Of a DNA stretch of 9,407 nt, positions 1 to 6,902 are shown one piece after another; within the stretch, counting starts at the first letter, position 1, and every line of letters starts with the position of its first letter. The notes below the pieces were generated by a model. It worked only from the letters and a program-made list of their open reading frames with translations. It was not told where the DNA came from and did no database searches. The stretch is taken from positions 1 to 9,407 of the forward strand of contig DAOKYY010000117.1 in NCBI GenBank assembly GCA_035325905.1, in the 5' to 3' direction. The stretch is from DYGX01 sp035325905. GTDB lineage: Bacteria; Chloroflexota; Anaerolineae; Aggregatilineales; Aggregatilineaceae. The position numbers were made by a program, and so were the translations under genes.

Positions 1-20
1 TGAGGTAAACCGGCGCCGGG

Positions 21-57
21 CTGCTATGCCAGAGACTTTCGATAGTTCACATAGCAG
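21..57. repeat. Inverted repeat, 8-bp arms
   Basis: The arms CTGCTATG (21-28) and CATAGCAG (50-57) are perfect reverse complements around a 21-base loop. No T-tract follows on either strand, so it is not an obvious intrinsic terminator. The right arm directly abuts a heptamer repeat (60-76). Together they form a small repeat-rich patch downstream of the methyltransferase gene. It could be a fragment of a dispersed intergenic element. Function unknown. Confidence 0.45.
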
Positions 58-59
58 CG

Positions 60-76
60 AGCGATTGGCGATTAGC
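60..76 (+). repeat. Heptamer repeat copy A (AGCGRTT family)
   Basis: The plus strand reads AGCGATT, GGCGATT, AGC: two and a half units of a seven-base motif. The same motif, on the opposite strand, forms copies at 159-180 and 1972-1993. Copies A and B are therefore inverted relative to each other across the gap after the methyltransferase gene. This copy is in non-coding sequence. Confidence 0.5.
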
Positions 77-82
77 AGAGAT

Positions 83-112
83 AAAAACAGCCAGTCTGGG
101 CGTTGCCACGCC
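83..112 (-). terminator. Weak candidate terminator after the methyltransferase gene
   Basis: On the minus strand a short hairpin, GGCGT-GGCA-ACGCC (99-112), is followed about 11 bases later by a TGTTTTTATC tract (83-87 holds the five T's). The stem is only 5 bp and the gap to the T-tract is long, so this is a weak call. It is supported mainly by its place about 50 bases after the methyltransferase stop and by the absence of any better candidate there. Confidence 0.25.
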
Positions 113-158
113 TTCAACCGAAGACAGGCGGCGCGCCCGGCGTCTGGGGCTTACAGCG

Positions 159-180
159 AACCGCTAACCGCTGATCGCTT
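159..180 (-). repeat. Heptamer repeat copy B, spanning the methyltransferase stop codon
   Basis: Read on the minus strand this is AGCGATC, AGCGGTT, AGCGGTT (plus one leading A). It matches the copy at 1972-1993 in 21 of 22 positions. It lies across the end of the methyltransferase gene and encodes its final Ala-Ile-Ser-Gly and the TAG stop (164-166). Confidence 0.7.
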
Positions 181-1063
181 CCTTGAAGTCGTAAATCCCG
201 TCGCGGATCGGCCAGCGCCCGTCGCCGTTGGCGCAGGCGACGGTCTCGCCCTCGACATGCAGCGGGCCGCCGCAGCTCAGGCACTTGAATAGCGGCCCGT
301 CGAGCGCCGGGGCTGGACCCTCGCCCACCGCCCGGTTGCGCGTGAAAACGCTCGGCGAGTACAGCGCCCATTCGCCGGTCGGTTGGAGTAGCCGGTCGAG
401 CGCGACCAGCAGCCGCGTCGGAACCGCGCGCTTCAGCACGCCGAGCCGGAAGTAAGACAGCGCGCGCCGCCGCTCGGTGACGAAGCCCGCCTCGCGCAGC
501 CAGCCCTCCATCGCGTCCGGGTGAAAGTCGAAGTTGAGCGCGACGAACTCGACCGGCGCCGGGTCGAACGGGTTCCACGTCTGGCGCTTCAGCCCGTAGC
601 GAATGATGGCCTTGAGGTTGCGCTTGTTGGCGTATTCCAGCACGAACGCCGCGCCCGGCGCGAGCGCGGCGCGAATCTGGCGCAGCGCGGCAGGCACGTC
701 CGCCATGTGGTGGATCACGCGCTCCATCAGCGCCGCGTCGCAGCTTCCATCCGCTAACGGAAGATGGTAGATGTCCGCCGCGACGAAGATATAGCGCGGA
801 TCACGCCCCAGGTGCGCCTGCGCCTCGCGCAGCATGGTGCGCGAGTAGTCGAGCACGATCACCTGGTCATAGCCGCCCAGCTCGCCGGTCATGCGCCCAA
901 AGCCAGCGCCCAGGTGCGCGATCCGGCGCCCGCGCGGCGGCAGCAGCGCGCGCAGCGCGACTCGCTCGGTCAGGTCCTCGTAGTCACGCCCCTGGCCTTC
1001 CCAGAACTCGGTGCGGTAGCGCGAGCCTTCGTAGTCGCAGACCGGCACGCTCGTCTCGTTCAC
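164..1063 (-). CDS. Class I SAM-dependent methyltransferase with C-terminal zinc-ribbon-like tail
   Basis: A 299-residue cytoplasmic protein predicted to transfer a methyl group from S-adenosylmethionine to an unknown acceptor. The Rossmann-type core (about residues 30-150) shows motif I HLGAGFGR at 50-57, the acidic LDYS after strand 2 at 71-74, and ADIYHLPL at 96-103. The last 45 residues resemble a Trm112-like zinc ribbon: Cys261-x2-Cys264 and Cys277, followed by a W-P-I-R-D-G-I motif. Where a fourth cysteine is usual, Asp281 stands (C-A-N-G-D-G-R), so zinc binding is uncertain. The start is GTG, chosen because GAGGAG (1072-1077) sits 8 bases upstream. It follows the membrane protein gene by 21 bases and is probably in its operon. 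The final four residues and the stop codon come from a dispersed heptamer repeat. Substrate cannot be told; small-molecule, lipid/quinone or glycan acceptors are all possible. Confidence 0.88.
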   Translation of the reverse strand: MNETSVPVCDYEGSRYRTEFWEGQGRDYEDLTERVALRALLPPRGRRIAHLGAGFGRMTGELGGYDQVIVLDYSRTMLREAQAHLGRDPRYIFVAADIYHLPLADGSCDAALMERVIHHMADVPAALRQIRAALAPGAAFVLEYANKRNLKAIIRYGLKRQTWNPFDPAPVEFVALNFDFHPDAMEGWLREAGFVTERRRALSYFRLGVLKRAVPTRLLVALDRLLQPTGEWALYSPSVFTRNRAVGEGPAPALDGPLFKCLSCGGPLHVEGETVACANGDGRWPIRDGIYDFKEAISG

Positions 1064-1084
1064 ACGCTCTTCTCCTCGGTCCGG

Positions 1085-1777
1085 TCAGCCCCCTGGCGGG
1101 GGAACGGTATCGCCTGTTTCGGAGCGCACGCCGGTCGTAAAGCCCGGCCAGGGATCGGCGCTCTCCGCGGTCGGCGCGAGCAGGTTCACCCCGTCGCCCT
1201 GCCACACATCGATCAGAAAATCGGGCACCTGGCCCCACCGCTCCGGCAGGTGATCGAGCACGCGCACATACGGCTCCAGCAGCTCGCGCAGGTTGACGAA
1301 GGGATCGTGCAGTTGCGTCTCATTCAGCGGAATCTCGACCTCGACCGGCATGTCGACTGGAATCTGCGTGTTGACCGGGACGTTCATGCTGAGCCGGACC
1401 GGCAGCACCAGGTTCTGCGGCAGCACGATATCGACGCGCCCATTGATCAGCCCGCCGCCGCCCGGCAGCGTAAAGGTCGCGTTGGCCGCCAGCGGAACAT
1501 CGGCGGTCAACACCACGTCCGTCTCCTGGTTGACCGGCAGATCGAAGATCACCGGGATGTCGTCGCTGACCTCGATCGTGCGGATGATCACCGCCTCGTC
1601 CAGCCCGACGAAGTTGCGGTGCAGGCCATCGACCAGCGGCTCGACGATCCCGTTCTTAATCTGAAACAACTGCATCAGCAGCAGAATCGACACGATCAGC
1701 AAGACCATATTGGTGATGAACGAAATCCAGATGGCGACGGTCTTAAAGCTGTTCCACCACACGCGGAACTGCTGCAT
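1085..1777 (-). CDS. Membrane-anchored hypothetical protein with Val/Pro-rich extracytoplasmic part
   Basis: A 230-residue protein that I do not recognise as a named family. Residues 14-37 form one long hydrophobic helix, preceded by Arg5 and Lys12. The N-terminus is therefore probably inside the cell and residues 40-230 outside. The outer part (about 69-160) is made of short strands alternating with Pro-Val or Pro-Leu steps (IPVIFDLPV, LPVRLSMNVPV, IPVDMPVEVEIPL), which suggests an extended or beta-rich fold with irregular repeats. The tail (200-230) is Gly/Pro/Thr-rich and probably disordered. The ATG start is well supported by a perfect AAGGAGG at 1784-1790, spaced 6 bases. It has its own promoter and is the first gene of a likely two-gene unit with the methyltransferase. 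Role unknown; a lipid- or ligand-facing periplasmic scaffold is a guess. Confidence 0.82.
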   Translation of the reverse strand: MQQFRVWWNSFKTVAIWISFITNMVLLIVSILLLMQLFQIKNGIVEPLVDGLHRNFVGLDEAVIIRTIEVSDDIPVIFDLPVNQETDVVLTADVPLAANATFTLPGGGGLINGRVDIVLPQNLVLPVRLSMNVPVNTQIPVDMPVEVEIPLNETQLHDPFVNLRELLEPYVRVLDHLPERWGQVPDFLIDVWQGDGVNLLAPTAESADPWPGFTTGVRSETGDTVPPPGG

Positions 1778-1835
1778 GGCGGGCCTCCTTGAGTTTTCCG
1801 GGGGCCGCAGGGCGCGGGCCGCGCGGCGTGCGCTG

Positions 1836-1865
1836 ATGATAACACCGGCGTCAAGGCACGGTCAA
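1836..1865 (-). promoter_or_regulatory. Predicted sigma70-type promoter for the membrane protein-methyltransferase unit
   Basis: On the minus strand there is a -35 box TTGACC (1860-1865), an 18-base spacer and a -10 box TATCAT (1836-1841). This puts the transcript start near 1829 and gives a leader of about 50 bases to the ATG at 1777. The -10 region GGTGTTATCATC is nearly identical to that of the metK promoter (GGTGCTATCATC), which supports both calls. Confidence 0.6.
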
Positions 1866-1910
1866 CTGTACCCTTATTCTTTGGCGATGCCGCTCAATCA
1901 ACGCAACAGA

Positions 1911-1927
1911 GCGGGGACATGCCCCGC
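1911..1927 (-). terminator. GC-rich hairpin after metK, possible terminator
   Basis: Six-base arms GCGGGG (1911-1916) and CCCCGC (1922-1927) enclose a 5-base loop about 50 bases past the metK stop. No T-tract follows on the minus strand. It could be a weak or factor-assisted terminator, an RNA-stabilising hairpin, or part of a dispersed repeat. It lies upstream of the next gene's promoter (1836-1865), so it is in the right place to separate the two units. Confidence 0.35.
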
Positions 1928-1971
1928 CCTGCGTGACTAAGTGAGCCAACAGTAGCGTGTAGCTCTGGGCC

Positions 1972-1993
1972 AACCGCTAACCGCTAATCGCTT
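1972..1993 (-). repeat. Heptamer repeat copy C, spanning the metK stop codon
   Basis: Minus-strand units AGCGATT, AGCGGTT, AGCGGTT, with 21 of 22 positions identical to the copy at 159-180. It encodes the last Ala-Ile-Ser-Gly of MetK and its TAG stop (1977-1979), exactly as copy B does for the unrelated methyltransferase. The third unit continues past the stop codon. Confidence 0.7.
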
Positions 1994-3224
1994 TTTCTTC
2001 CAATCCGGCGGCAGCGCGCAGCCGCGCGGCCTTGTCGGTGCGCTCCCACGCCACGTCCAGATCGTCGCGCCCGAAATGCCCATAGGCGGCCACCTGGCGG
2101 TACTGCGGCTTGCGCAGGTCCAGGTCGCGGATGATCGCGGCGGGGCGCATGTCGAAGTGCTGCTTGATCAGGTCGACGATCACCTCGTCGGGGACAGCGC
2201 CGGTGCCGAACGTCTCGATCGCGATCGAGAGCGGGTGCGCCACGCCGATCGCGTACGACACCTGTAGCTCGAAGCGGCGCGCCAGCCCGGCGGCGACCAC
2301 GTTCTTGGCGATATAGCGGGCCATGTACGCGCCGGAACGGTCCACCTTCGTCGGGTCTTTGCCGGAGAACGCGCCGCCGCCATGCCGCGCCACGCCGCCA
2401 TACGTATCGACGATGATCTTGCGCCCGGTCAGGCCCGCGTCGCCCAGCGGCCCGCCGACGACGAAGCGCCCGGTCGGGTTGACGAAGATCGTGGTCCGCT
2501 CGTCGAGCAAATCGGCCGGGATGATCGGCCGGATGACGTGCTCGATCACGGCCTGGCGGATCGTCTGGGCCGAGATCTCCGGCGCGTGCTGGGTCGAGAT
2601 CAGCACCGTATCGACGCGGATCGGCTTGCCGTACTGGTACTCGACGGTGACTTGACTCTTGCCGTCGGGGCGCAGCCAGGGCAGCGTGCCGTCGCGGCGC
2701 ACGACCGACAAGCGGCGGGTGAGCTGGTGCGCCAGCATAATCGAGAGCGGCATCAGCTCCGGCGTCTCGTCGCACGCGAAGCCGATCATCATGCCCTGGT
2801 CGCCCGCGCCGATGCGGTCCAGCTCGGCGTTGGTCAGGCTGCCTTCGCGCGCCTCAAGGGCGCTGTCCACGCCCTGCGCAATATCACCGGATTGTTCCTT
2901 CAACGAGACAATCACCCCGCAGGTGTCCGCGTCGAAGCCGAATTTGCCGCGCGTGTAGCCGATGTCCCGCACGACGCTGCGCACCAAAGCGTTGATGTCT
3001 ACGTAGGTGGAGGTCGTGATCTCGCCCATCACCAGGACCAGCCCGGTCGTGACCGCCGTCTCGCAGGCGACACGCGCATGTGGGTCTTCGGCCAGAATCG
3101 CGTCCAGCACCGCGTCCGAAATCTGGTCGCAGATTTTGTCGGGGTGGCCCTCGGTCACGCTCTCCGAAGTGAAGAACAACTGAGGTGAGGACATGAACGT
3201 GGTCGAGCTGTGGTTTGAATTCAC
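1977..3224 (-). CDS. metK: S-adenosylmethionine synthetase (methionine adenosyltransferase)
   Basis: A 415-residue cytoplasmic enzyme that makes S-adenosylmethionine from methionine and ATP, releasing phosphate and diphosphate; the family works as a homotetramer. Visible signatures are TSESVTEGHPDK (19-30, ATP/methionine site), GAGDQGMMIGFACDE (139-153) and the phosphate-binding loop GGGAFSGKDPTKVDRS (282-297). I chose the GTG at 3224 because AAAGGAG (3230-3236) sits 5 bases upstream. The ATG at 3194, just before the conserved SSPQLFFTSESV, has no clear ribosome site. Family members usually start about there, so the first 10 residues are an extension. The C-terminus runs past the usual AAGL end by EEKAISG, and the last four residues come from a heptamer repeat. 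Expression is controlled by the SAM-I riboswitch and terminator in its leader: high SAM should shut it off. Function is sure; the exact start is less so. Confidence 0.97.
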   Translation of the reverse strand: MNSNHSSTTFMSSPQLFFTSESVTEGHPDKICDQISDAVLDAILAEDPHARVACETAVTTGLVLVMGEITTSTYVDINALVRSVVRDIGYTRGKFGFDADTCGVIVSLKEQSGDIAQGVDSALEAREGSLTNAELDRIGAGDQGMMIGFACDETPELMPLSIMLAHQLTRRLSVVRRDGTLPWLRPDGKSQVTVEYQYGKPIRVDTVLISTQHAPEISAQTIRQAVIEHVIRPIIPADLLDERTTIFVNPTGRFVVGGPLGDAGLTGRKIIVDTYGGVARHGGGAFSGKDPTKVDRSGAYMARYIAKNVVAAGLARRFELQVSYAIGVAHPLSIAIETFGTGAVPDEVIVDLIKQHFDMRPAAIIRDLDLRKPQYRQVAAYGHFGRDDLDVAWERTDKAARLRAAAGLEEKAISG

Positions 3225-3262
3225 GGGAACTCCTTTTGCAGTGATAGTTACCCGGAAGGCAC

Positions 3263-3295
3263 AAAAAAGCCCCCTGGAGCACACTCTCAGGGGGC
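3263..3295 (-). terminator. metK: Intrinsic terminator in the metK leader (riboswitch-controlled)
   Basis: On the minus strand the stem GCCCCCTG/CAGGGGGC (8 bp; 3288-3295 with 3269-3276) has a further inner GAG/CTC pairing around TGTG. Six T's follow directly (3263-3268). It lies between the riboswitch aptamer and the metK ribosome site, about 40 bases before the GTG. That is the expected place for the off-switch of a transcriptional SAM-I riboswitch. Confidence 0.93.
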
Positions 3296-3336
3296 GACAT
3301 CGCTACAGACTCCGCGTCTCAGGCAGACGCCGCTGA

Positions 3337-3476
3337 GGATGCACCGCTCTCATCTTCCAGAAAACCTGACGGAATTGGCACCGTTCTTCGCCAGGCGGAC
3401 ACCTGAGCACGACGAAGTGGTTGCCGCGGCTTCAAAGGGCCGGTCCCTCTGCCGCTCTGGATAAGAGAGTGTATCC
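3337..3476 (-). promoter_or_regulatory. SAM-I (S-box) riboswitch upstream of metK
   Basis: The minus-strand RNA carries the S-box consensus in order: CUCUUAUC (P1 5' arm, 3460-3467), an AGAG and then AGAGGGACCGGCCC, a UGAAGCCGCGGCAACC block, P3 with CUUCG/CGAAG arms, GGUGCCAAUUCC, a P4 hairpin (CAG-GUUUU-CUG), and GAUGAGAG closing P1 (3347-3354; 8 pairs, one G-U). Outside the core, GGAUACACU (3468-3476) can pair with GGUGCAUCC (3337-3345) across one bulged base and one mismatch, which nearly doubles P1. In this family SAM binding stabilises P1 and leads to early termination. Its position between a strong promoter and the metK terminator fits feedback control by the product of MetK. Confidence 0.95.
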
Positions 3477-3498
3477 GGGTAATCGTCGGATGAGCCGG

Positions 3499-3527
3499 AT
3501 GATAGCACCGGGCCAGCGGGGTGTCAA
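3499..3527 (-). promoter_or_regulatory. Predicted sigma70-type promoter of the metK riboswitch transcript
   Basis: A perfect -35 box TTGACA (3522-3527), a 17-base spacer and a -10 box TATCAT (3499-3504) on the minus strand. The transcript should start near 3492, about 16 bases before the extended P1 arm of the riboswitch, so the whole switch is transcribed. Confidence 0.8.
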
Positions 3528-3576
3528 TAGGCCGACCGCGCAGGTCGGGGCGGAATCACGCGGCGGCGGGAGCAAG

Positions 3577-3629
3577 CGGGATACGAAAACGAAGTTGGGC
3601 CAGGACACCCTCAACTCACGGGTATCCCG
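3577..3629. repeat. Imperfect inverted repeat between ftsH and the metK promoter
   Basis: The outer arms CGGGATAC (3577-3584) and GTATCCCG (3622-3629) are perfect complements. Inside, AGTTG-GG and CC-CAACT-type arms can form a second helix with a one-base bulge. The element starts about 40 bases after the ftsH stop and could act as the 3' structure of the ftsH transcript. It has no T-tract directly after it, so a plain intrinsic terminator is not shown. The rest of 3528-3670 shows nothing else I can name. Confidence 0.4.
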
Positions 3630-3670
3630 GCCCCGATTGGCGGCGAGCTGCGCGGGCCGGTGGGGCGCGC

Positions 3671-5538
<1,868 letters not shown>

Positions 5539-5542
<4 letters not shown>

Positions 5543-5715
5543 GATGCGCTCCTCGCTTTCCGGCGGCAGGGCAGGCGGCCCGCCGCGCCCGGCCCGGCGG
5601 CCTGAGCTTTCTGGCGGGCGATCTTGCCCAGCAGAATCAGGCCGACGCCGGTTCCAATCAGGCGACGCCGCGTGCGGCAAGACATCAACCCTTCACGACT
5701 CGATTTCGGTAGCAT
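5539..5715 (-). CDS. Small basic ORF (about 58 aa) coupled to ftsH
   Basis: This ORF ends in TGA sharing an ATGA with the ftsH start, an arrangement typical of translational coupling. The protein is strongly basic, with a short hydrophobic run (LIGTGVGLILLG, about residues 19-30) between RTRRR and KIARQK, then a Gly/Ala/Arg tail. It may touch or span the membrane, but the run is short for a full helix. From the ATG at 5715 an AGGAGG lies 11 bases upstream, which is longer than ideal. A second in-frame ATG at 5685 has GAAGGG close by, so the product may be only 48 residues. I recognise no family. It could be a real FtsH partner or only a leader ORF that feeds ribosomes to ftsH. Confidence 0.45.
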
Positions 5716-5766
5716 TGCCTCAGTTTCCTCCTGTGTCGATGCGGTAAGCCTCCACACCTGGCACCC

Positions 5767-5795
5767 AGCATACGCCGCCCGCGCTCCCCTGTCTT
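5767..5795 (-). promoter_or_regulatory. Candidate promoter for the small ORF-ftsH unit
   Basis: Minus-strand AAGACA (5790-5795), a 17-base spacer and TATGCT (5767-5772). Each box matches the sigma70 consensus in four of six positions. It lies about 50 bases before the small ORF start. This is a moderate match only, helped by the good spacing and position. Confidence 0.35.
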
Positions 5796-5866
5796 CGACT
5801 TTCGTCGGAATTGGGACAGTTCAATCGATTTTGGGGAACAGAATTCGTGGAAGCCGCCGGAACACG

Positions 5867-5893
5867 CACGCCGGGGTGGAGTGCCCCGGCGTG
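5867..5893 (-). terminator. Strong hairpin after the fasciclin gene, probable terminator
   Basis: Ten-base perfect arms CACGCCGGGG and CCCCGGCGTG (5867-5876 and 5884-5893) surround a 7-base loop about 60 bases past the fasciclin stop. The minus-strand tail is CGTGTTCC, not a clean T-tract. The stem is strong enough for pausing or 3'-end protection, and its place between two units supports a terminator role. Confidence 0.55.
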
Positions 5894-5953
5894 TGCTCGC
5901 TTCGATTTCGCTTTGCGATGGTGTTCAAGCGTTTGGCGTGCCGGACACGCGGG

Positions 5954-6694
5954 TTATTCGGCCTCGCAGCCCGGCAGAACCGGCGTGCCGCCCTCGATGC
6001 CGTAGTCCGCCGGGACGTAGACGAACCCATCGGCGCTGATCCACCCGCCCATCGTCTCGATGCGGGCGAAACTGCCGCTGCGCGCCAGGACGTTGGCCGT
6101 CTTGCACGGCTCCATCACCAGCCCGGTATCCTCGCCATTCGGCGCGGCCAGGATCGGCGTCTCCTGCGTCACCACCAGCTTGCGCGCCGCCACCGGCGGA
6201 ACCAGCACCGTGTCGATCACGTGAATGACGCCGTTCGCCGCATCGAGGTCCGCCGTCGTCACCACGGCGACGCCGTTGACGGTCAGCTTGCCGTCTTCAT
6301 CCGCCGCAAAGTCCAGCGCGTCCCCTTGAAGCGTGAACAGGTGGGTCGCATCGGCCAGGTCTTCGGCGCTGTACGCGCCCGAAACGACGTGATACTGCAC
6401 CAAGTCCTTCAGCTCGGCGGCGGTCAGATCATCCAGCGCCGGGGCGCCACGCTTGGCGAAGGCGCTATCCGCCGGGACGAACACGGTGAACGGCCCGGCG
6501 CCGCGCAGCGTGTCCGCCCAGCCCGCCGCTTCTAAAGCCTCGCCCCAGCGCGTCAAACGGGCCTCGGATGCGGTGCGATCGACCACATCCTGCGGCGCGG
6601 CGACATCGGCCACTTCCTCGCCTTCGGCCAGCGCCGGGGCGAACGGAACAGCGATCAACGTGAGCGCTATCAGAACAGCAATCCACTTACGCAT
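5954..6694 (-). CDS. Secreted fasciclin (FAS1) domain protein with C-terminal SH3-like part
   Basis: A 246-residue exported protein. Residues 1-23 form a signal peptide (MRK, hydrophobic core, then APALA before Glu24). A single FAS1 domain spans about 36-166: the H1-type box GPFTVFVPADSAFAK (67-81), the YH motif YHVVSG (101-106) and the H2-type box NGVIHVIDTVLVPP (154-167). FAS1 domains mediate adhesion and protein contacts at the cell surface. Residues about 172-232 (TPILAAPNG through NVLARSGSFARIETMGGWISADG) look like a bacterial SH3-type fold. Cys197 and Cys243 flank this part and could form a disulfide outside the cell. The start is supported by GGAGG (6700-6704), 5 bases upstream. The gene stands alone between two hairpins, downstream of another exported protein. 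Binding partner unknown. Confidence 0.9.
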   Translation of the reverse strand: MRKWIAVLIALTLIAVPFAPALAEGEEVADVAAPQDVVDRTASEARLTRWGEALEAAGWADTLRGAGPFTVFVPADSAFAKRGAPALDDLTAAELKDLVQYHVVSGAYSAEDLADATHLFTLQGDALDFAADEDGKLTVNGVAVVTTADLDAANGVIHVIDTVLVPPVAARKLVVTQETPILAAPNGEDTGLVMEPCKTANVLARSGSFARIETMGGWISADGFVYVPADYGIEGGTPVLPGCEAE

Positions 6695-6747
6695 ACCATC
6701 CTCCGGTTAACGTAGCTACACCCTCACGCAAAGGTGTTCCGCTTCCG

Positions 6748-6776
6748 AGCATACCCTGCTGACATTAGAATGACGA
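6748..6776 (-). promoter_or_regulatory. Candidate promoter for the fasciclin gene
   Basis: Minus-strand TCGTCA (6771-6776), a 17-base spacer and TATGCT (6748-6753), four of six consensus matches each. It would give a leader of about 47 bases. The -10 hexamer is the same as in the candidate promoter before ftsH. The AT-rich stretch just upstream (6777-6840) could act as an upstream activating or easily melted region. Confidence 0.35.
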
Positions 6777-6788
6777 TAGAATTGAGTT

Positions 6789-6808
6789 AGATATATATAA
6801 ATATATCT
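6789..6808. repeat. AT-only palindrome in the fasciclin upstream region
   Basis: AGATATAT and ATATATCT are perfect 8-base arms around a 4-base AT spacer. The surrounding 6760-6845 is strikingly AT-rich against a GC-rich background. It lies just upstream of the candidate fasciclin promoter. A regulator-binding site or DNA bend is possible; no specific regulator can be named. Confidence 0.5.
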
Positions 6809-6840
6809 GGCAGATAACCGTATAAACACAGTATATCCTG

Positions 6841-6875
6841 AGAATAGAACGGGGGCGGCCCAGAAGCCGCCCCCG
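6841..6875 (-). terminator. GC-rich terminator hairpin after the VIT-VWA gene
   Basis: Ten perfect pairs, CGGGGGCGGC with GCCGCCCCCG (6866-6875 and 6850-6859), close a 6-base loop. On the minus strand it is followed by TTCTATTCT, a partial T-tract. It starts about 27 bases past the VIT-VWA stop. The plus-strand side has CCTTTTC, so it could work weakly in both directions. Confidence 0.8.
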
Positions 6876-6902
6876 CCTTTTCATGCGCCTGGAAAGTGCG
6901 CG

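Noticed and set aside
1..180. CRISPR-like array
   Set aside because: The repeats are 7 bases long without unique spacers of constant length; no cas gene is present.
764..1792. Plus-strand open frame of 342 codons across the methyltransferase and membrane protein genes
   Set aside because: It spans two minus-strand genes that each have good ribosome sites; its protein is low-complexity His/Gln/Arg/Asp with no domain.
3225..3284. Longer metK start that would add about 20 residues
   Set aside because: That extension would be translated from within the riboswitch terminator region and has no ribosome site; the GTG at 3224 has a good one.
5543..5680. Longer ftsH start that would add 46 residues
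   Set aside because: The extension is Pro/Arg/Gly-rich, overlaps the small upstream ORF fully and lacks a better ribosome site than the ATG at 5542.
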